DNA from: Cafeteria roenbergensis
Taxonomy: Eukaryota > Sar > Bigyra > Bicosoecida > Cafeteriaceae
Length of the DNA: 64,000 nucleotides
Direction: 5' to 3'
Assembly: GCA_008330645.1 (NCBI GenBank)
Contig: VLTN01000097.1
Location: 1-64,000, forward strand
Shown: positions 58,873 to 64,000 of the stretch, in pieces
Position numbering within the stretch: position 1 is the first letter of the stretch
Layout: each line of letters opens with the position of its first letter
Made by a program: the position numbers and the translations under genes
Notes under the pieces: generated by a model
Database searches by the model: none
Told to the model about the DNA's origin: nothing
Seen by the model: the letters and a program-made list of their open reading frames with translations, nothing else

Positions 58873-61800
58873 TCATGTGACCCGAGTCACAAACGTGGGC
58901 TTGTCCGACGTTGGCGACGGCGCCACCATGGCCAGCCGCATGCGCGAGGACTGGGAACGTAGGCCAGAGCGATAGGTGGCCACCGACCCGCCGCAGTCGC
59001 TCACGCCGTCCACAGAGCCCGCGCTAGCATCGGAGGGGCTCGAGGGCGACGAAGACGGCAGACGGTTGCCATTCCCGCTCTCACTCGCGACGGCGCCAAG
59101 GTGCGAAGGACCTTCCCGGCGGCGCGATGACGACAGGCCGCGCACGCCTGACCACACCGCAATGTCGGCAGCTGCCGAGGCTGCCCCTGACCGGTCCGCA
59201 CTTCGCACGGGCGTCCGTGCCTGGGATCGGTTGTCCTGCGCAGTCCAGGACGCTGCAGCCACCAGCGTCGGCCCGGCGTGGGCCTGCGCTCCGCCCGCCC
59301 CTGCAACGCCAGCAGCCGCACGGCCTACCGATGGGCTGTCTGGCACAGGGGTTCGCCAAGCCGTGTGTGCCTTGGGGGGGTCGAACCGCCCGTAGTGGAG
59401 CGCGACTGCGTCGTGGGCGCTCTCGCCCGCCTCCTCCACTGCAGCCCGGGCGCCGACAGATCGCGCCTCGAGCGACGTCTGGCCCGCTTCCCAGCGAAGG
59501 CTCCTTGGGCTGCGGCCGACTGACCTGTGCGGCGAAAGCGAGTCGCGCGAGCCCGGGCCCGCGATGTGCCGGCTCTTGAACGACTCGCTCTCCGGGCTCG
59601 AAGCGCCTGCGGCCCGGCCGGGGCCGAAGTTCGCGGCGCTGCCCGCGGCAGCAGCACCTGCGACCGGTCGCGCCCGACCCCTCTGACTGGTGATGAGGAT
59701 CTTCGGGGTCGAGGGGGACAGGCAGTCGCAGGCGCCAAGGTCTGCGGGATTCAACGTGGCGTCGATATTCGAGGACACCTTCCCCATTGCGCTGACGTCG
59801 CTGCCGCTTGGCGTCAAGGAGTCGAGCTGCGGCTGACCCGGCGCCGGCGGGGCAGAGGTCGCCCCCTCACCAGCGCCAGCGGCCAGCATCGCAGCCGTAG
59901 GTGTTGGACGGATCGTCTCGCTGCGGCCTGCGGGCATCACCGGCCCCGCAGCGCCGGAAACGGCAAGCTGAGCGGAGTCCGACCGCCTGTGCCTGCCACC
60001 AGCCGCACCCGCCCCGGACACGACGGATGCGTTCGACCGTGCCGGCTGCCTGCTCGCTGCCCTCACGCGCTCGCCGAAGGAGAACGCGGGGTCGTCCCCT
60101 GGCCCCTCGGGCAGGTCAATAGGGCGGACGTCCTGCATCGCAGCCTCGACGGGGTCCAGGGCGATGGACCCCTGGCCCGCCAGCGCCAGAGGGAGGTTTG
60201 CGTGGGAGCGAGACCCGGCCGCAACGCCAGGGCCCGGGCTGCCCACGCTCCCTGCCTGGGCCCGCCTCTGGTCGCCCGAAGTGACGTCTCTGGCTGCATC
60301 ACACCCCTCGCCCAGGCGCCCTTCGACGCTCACGTCGCGCCCACGTGACAGCTGCGCCCCGCTACCGACGCCTCCGCCTGCGCCTGCGCCGCCCCGCCTC
60401 GTGAGCGGGAACGGGGACAGATCAGCGAATCCCCTCCCGGCTGCGGCAGAAGGCGACGCGGCGTTGCTCCCGGTGCCCCCGCTGGCGGAGCGGAACACGA
60501 TCGCCATCGAGGGCGAAGAGGTGCTGAGCGTGGCGGCGTGGCTCTGCCGAGAGAGAACCAGTGTGGCCTCCCCGTTCGAGCTGCCCGTCAGCCCGCGGGT
60601 CGAAGCCGTGGTGTGATACTCAACAGCGGGGAGGCGCTCTGTGTTGGCCTGCAGCGACTCCGCGTCCGCGTCGGTGTCGCCGTCCACGTGGCGAGGAGAC
60701 GGAAGGGCCAAACCGGCCCCCGCGGCAGCCGCCGCCGCTGCCGCCGCTGTGGCAGGGGTCGCGGAAACCACAGCGACGTGCGGCACCGCGACAGGTGGCC
60801 TTCCGCCGGAACGAGGAGGAGCGCGGGGGGCAGTCACAACGGCGGACGCCCGCACAGCGGTCGCCTCTGGCTCGTGCCGCAGGCCCGCGCCGGAGCCAGC
60901 AGCCGACACGGGGGAAGTTGCGTCGTCTGTGAAGAGCCCGCCAGAGGACCGGCGAGGTCGCCTGGAGGCGATGGGGCCCGCCTGGGCCTGCCTGGTGACC
61001 GGGAAATGCGAAGGTGCCGGTCCGGGGTTCGTACTTTCGCCGGCACCACCGGTCTTGCGCTGCCTCCAAACGGGCGATGGAGTCGTGACAGATATGCCTG
61101 GAGCGACGCCACCGCTCGCGCCCGCAATGAAGGTGGCAGTGGCGGGGCGGCAGCCCGACTGGCAACCGAACGAGTCGGAGCCTGACGTGGCCACCTCCCT
61201 CATCCTGATGTTGGCGGGCGTCTCTGGCGCGTCGTCGTTGGCCGATTCCGACACCGCAGTGACCTGCGCTGCGCGGGCGAGCGAGCGCCGAGCGGCGCCG
61301 CCACGGGAGCCGGCTGGGCGGGCAGCCCCGGCTGCTGGGCGGGAGTCAAGAGCAGCGGATACAACCTCTGCAGGATCCTCGTCAGACAAGGGCGAGCTTG
61401 CCGCCGCTGCCGCTCTCGCGGGGGCTGGAACGGCTGCAGCCGCTGCTGCGGCAGGCTTGCCAGCGGGAGGGGAAAGGGCACCGCCCCCAGGCAGCGAGTC
61501 TCGGGGAGTGGGGTCCTCCACGCTGTGGCTGCGAATCGTGGCGCTGAAGGCAGCGGGACCATAGGAGCGGTCGGTGTCGCCGGCTGAGAAGCCGAGGTCG
61601 TTGGCGTGGTCCGCCGGCAGCGCTTCCATCTCTGGCCGCTGCAGGGCGGCCTCGCGAGGGCCGTGGCGGTGCGCTCCCTCTGGTTCCAACGCCGCGGCAT
61701 CGTCCATTGTGCTGAGGGCGACGGACCCGTCGTCGTCGCCCGTGAAGTCGACCCCGGCGCTGCGCCCCCCCATGTCCAGCACGCTCGCGGCTTCGGCTGC

Positions 61801-63766
61801 AGCTCTCGAGGACAGAGCAGCCGCAACGTCCCTGCGGCTGTCTCGCGGCGCTGGGTCCCCAAGCACTGCGGCCCCAGATGCCGCGGCTTCCCCGAGGCCT
61901 GTCCGGCACTGTGCGCCAGACCTCGCTGCAGCAACGGTCGCTGCCGGTGCTGCGTCGCGGCCCGCCTCCTGGACCCCGTGCTCGAGGGGACTGCGCACCA
62001 GTTCCGTTGTGGCCGCAACCTGCACCGAGCGCGGGTGGTGCCGCGACGACTTGGAGCCGAAGGGACAGTGCGCCCTGATCCATCGGTGCGCCAAGACGCC
62101 TTCCGCGGAGATTCGGTCTCGCTCGTACGACAAGCAGCGCCGAACCAAGTCGCGCGCGGCATCCGACACCAAGTCCCAGTTCTCGTCGTCAAAGTCAAAG
62201 TTCAGGTGGCGGACGTTTTCGGACACCTCGTCGTCGGGCGCGTCGCCGCTGGGGTCAAATGGGTGGTAGCCGGCGAGCAGGATGTACAGGATGACGCCAA
62301 AGGACCAAACGTCGCACGCGCGGGTATACGGGATGCGGATCGTCCGGACCTCGGGAGCGGTGTACGCCCAAGTGCCGCTGCGAAGGGGAGGAGCCGCACA
62401 CCGCAAGCGAAAGGAGGCGGCAAGTGGCGGTTGGCCAGTGAAGAAAAAGCAACGGAAGTGGCGACTGAGGCTTCGCTGTCACAACGCGGCTCCCCAGGCG
62501 CGCAAGCAAGCTAGGCTCACCAGACGGTGCGCATGGTCTCGGATTCGCTCCTCAGGCATGCGAGCCCAAAGTCGGCGATCCGAATTTCGGAGCTGTCCTG
62601 CGACTTGAGCAGGATGTTTTCGGGTTTGAGATCCCGGTGGGCAACGCCGTGGGTGTGGCAGTGGATGATCCCCTCGATCAGCTGCGTTGCAACGTAGGCA
62701 GCCTCCGACTCCTCATAGCACCCCTGGTTGACGATCCGCTCGAAAAGCTCTCCCCCGGTGCAAATCTCAAACACGAGTTGCAGCGATTCGGGGTCGTCAA
62801 ACACGTCCAAGAGCGAGATGATCGCCGGGTGGTCGTACAGTCGCTTCAGCACCTTGACCTGAGCGCGGGGCGGGAGGGCAGGCCACGGCGCAAAGTCTGA
62901 AGGCGTTGAAGCGGTGCATGCGCCGCGGGCTGCCGACGGGGGCGGGTGGGCGCCGGCGACCCGCACGCTGGAGCGGCGAGCGTTTCGGCTGGACGCTGAC
63001 GAGCGCACGCGTGCTCCCGTCAGGCCGGCCACGGTCGCGTGCCGCGTCGCCACGTCGCTCACCTCAAGGTCAAGTCGGTGCGCCTTGGACCGCCGCTTGT
63101 CGAGGAGCTTGATCGCGACGCGCGCATGGGTCTGGCGGTCGGTGCCCGAGTACACCAGGCCGTAGTGTCCTTTCCCAATCTGCGAGCACGCAAGGGGCGC
63201 GGTTCGGCCGGCGAGCGGAGGGGAAGCGTCGCATCCCCGAAAAAGGGGCTGGGGAGCATGCGCCAAGGGTGCGGGGAAGCGAGGCTGGGGGCAAAGGGGC
63301 CACGGGGAGTCGCGCAGTCGCCTCGGGCGCGGCCGTCATCGCCACCAGCCTGCTCGATGGGACCTTGGGCAGCTCTGGCTGTCGGGCTCGCGGTCCTGGT
63401 CTGGCAGCTGCGCAGCAGAGCGCGTCCGAGCATGCGCCGGGGGTGCCACACGGCAGAACGTGCCCGTCTCGGCGCGCGGCGACCGATGGCCTCGCGCCGC
63501 AGGGGCTGGCCGCCGCTCACCTGAGGTCCGACTGAATAGTGGGCCAGCAGGCCTGGAGCAACCGCCAGCTCCGAGAAGCCCCGCGCGTGACGGGACTTGA
63601 CGCGGCCCCGCCTCCCGTGGCCAGAGCCGCGGGCGGCTTGGGCCTGGGGGGCGGCCGCTGGGTCCTGAGTCGGGGCTGCGGCGGCTGGCGGATGAGCAGC
63701 GTGGGAGTCTGCAGACTCGGGCGCCTGAGTCGCCGCAGGCCCGGCCCGTGCGAGGCACAGACCCAT
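58873..63766 (-). CDS. CaMK/CDPK-like Ser/Thr protein kinase with long disordered tail (1,401 aa)
   Basis: Exons: 63766-63521, 63179-63063, 62858-62521 and 62377-58873; introns of 341, 204 and 143 nt join in phase. Kinase domain ~83-345: Gly loop IGKGHYGLVYSG, Lys in VAIKLL, LVFEICTGGELFERIV, catalytic HRDLKPENILLKS, IADFGLACL, then TVC|GTWAYTAPEV (the intron splits the Cys codon; GTxxYxAPE) and CDVWSFGVILYILLAGYHPF. The pattern fits the CAMK group. No EF hands follow, so it is not a true CDPK. The first ATG gives MGLCLARAG, which could be N-myristoylated and palmitoylated (Gly2, Cys4), as in many CDPKs. The ~1,050-residue tail is Ser/Ala/Gly/Pro-rich with no domain seen and ends TSDKPTFVTRVT. 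Substrates are unknown. Confidence 0.9.
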
Positions 63767-64000
63767 GTTCGCCGCCGGTCCACCAGGGGACAACGGCGGC
63801 TGGAAGGCGGTCCCAGACCCCAGGCGCGCTCCTGATTGCCCACGAGAGCAAGTGCTGATGAGCGCAGCACGCGGGGGTGCGAGAGACAGGCAGAAGGTGG
63901 CTCTGCGGGTCAGAAACGCTTGTCGGCCTCGATCCCGAGGGCGCCGCCCCCAGGCTCGCAGAGGGTGAAAACGCGCAAAGGAGCAGCACGGCGCAGCACC
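63767..64000. other. Upstream region of the kinase gene
   Basis: 234 bp to the window edge; somewhat lower GC after 63860. It probably holds the kinase promoter. No gene is seen. Confidence 0.4.

Noticed and set aside
1-64000. Integrated virus, virophage/Polinton-like element, retroelement or DNA transposon
   Set aside because: No capsid, integrase, polymerase, reverse transcriptase or transposase motif, no terminal repeats, and no sharp long AT-rich block; composition is fairly even.

Overview
The window is nuclear DNA from a very GC-rich unicellular eukaryote. Codon third positions are almost all G or C. Introns are short (about 115-560 nt), start GTGAGY or close to it, and end in (C/T)GCAG or CAG. 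The gene content is eukaryotic: EH-domain endocytic adaptor, SAP30/Sin3 subunit with PHD finger, CFAP97 ciliary protein, mitochondrial SUV3 helicase, VLCAD-type dehydrogenase and a CaMK/CDPK-like kinase. The CFAP97 gene points to a flagellate. A heterotrophic stramenopile of the Cafeteria type would fit, but the sequence does not settle the lineage. I see no virus, transposon, CRISPR array or rRNA.

Layout. 1-1.6 kb (-): alpha/beta hydrolase with N-terminal membrane segments, cut by the window edge. 1.8-3.3 kb (-): NAD(P)-dependent reductase. 3.5-5.0 kb (+): spermidine-synthase-like Rossmann protein. 5.3-7.4 kb (-): GMP synthase. 7.45-9.26 kb: unexplained spacer. 9.3-13.9 kb (+): ankyrin/WW protein. 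14.3-15.7 kb (-): SAP30 + PHD protein. 15.8-17.2 kb (+): CFAP97-domain protein. 17.6-18.4 kb (+): three identical tRNA-like genes. 18.7-20.9 kb (+): unknown helical protein. 21.0-23.3 kb (-): very-long-chain acyl-CoA dehydrogenase. 23.5-27.6 kb (+): EH-domain protein. 28.2-30.9 kb (-): DEAD-box RNA helicase. 31.1-32.0 kb (+): ABHD11-like hydrolase. 32.3-37.0 kb (-): OSCA/TMEM63 channel. 37.2-46.6 kb (-): giant CHAT-NB-ARC-TPR protein. 47.3-53.0 kb (+): huge disordered RS/acidic protein. 53.2-56.7 kb (-): SUV3 helicase. 57.2-58.6 kb (+): ankyrin protein with one repeat per exon. 58.9-63.8 kb (-): protein kinase.

Gene order alternates strand almost perfectly, giving seven head-to-head pairs whose start codons are mostly only 140-500 bp apart. 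Most genes are unrelated housekeeping or signalling functions, so I see no operon-like or pathway cluster. Three of the four longest genes have no intron in their conserved part, and the fourth (disordered) shows none.

The strongest candidate for something new is the 3,152-residue protein at 37.2-46.6 kb. It joins an N-terminal caspase-like CHAT protease domain with its His/Cys dyad, an NB-ARC STAND ATPase with all main motifs, and C-terminal TPR-like helices. This is the layout of an NLR-type immune or cell-death sensor, here in a single-celled organism.

Caution: the first 5.7 kb shows repeated reading-frame slips inside otherwise well conserved genes, including essential GMP synthase. No comparable slip is visible in the conserved genes beyond that, so residual sequencing indels near a contig end are the likeliest cause.
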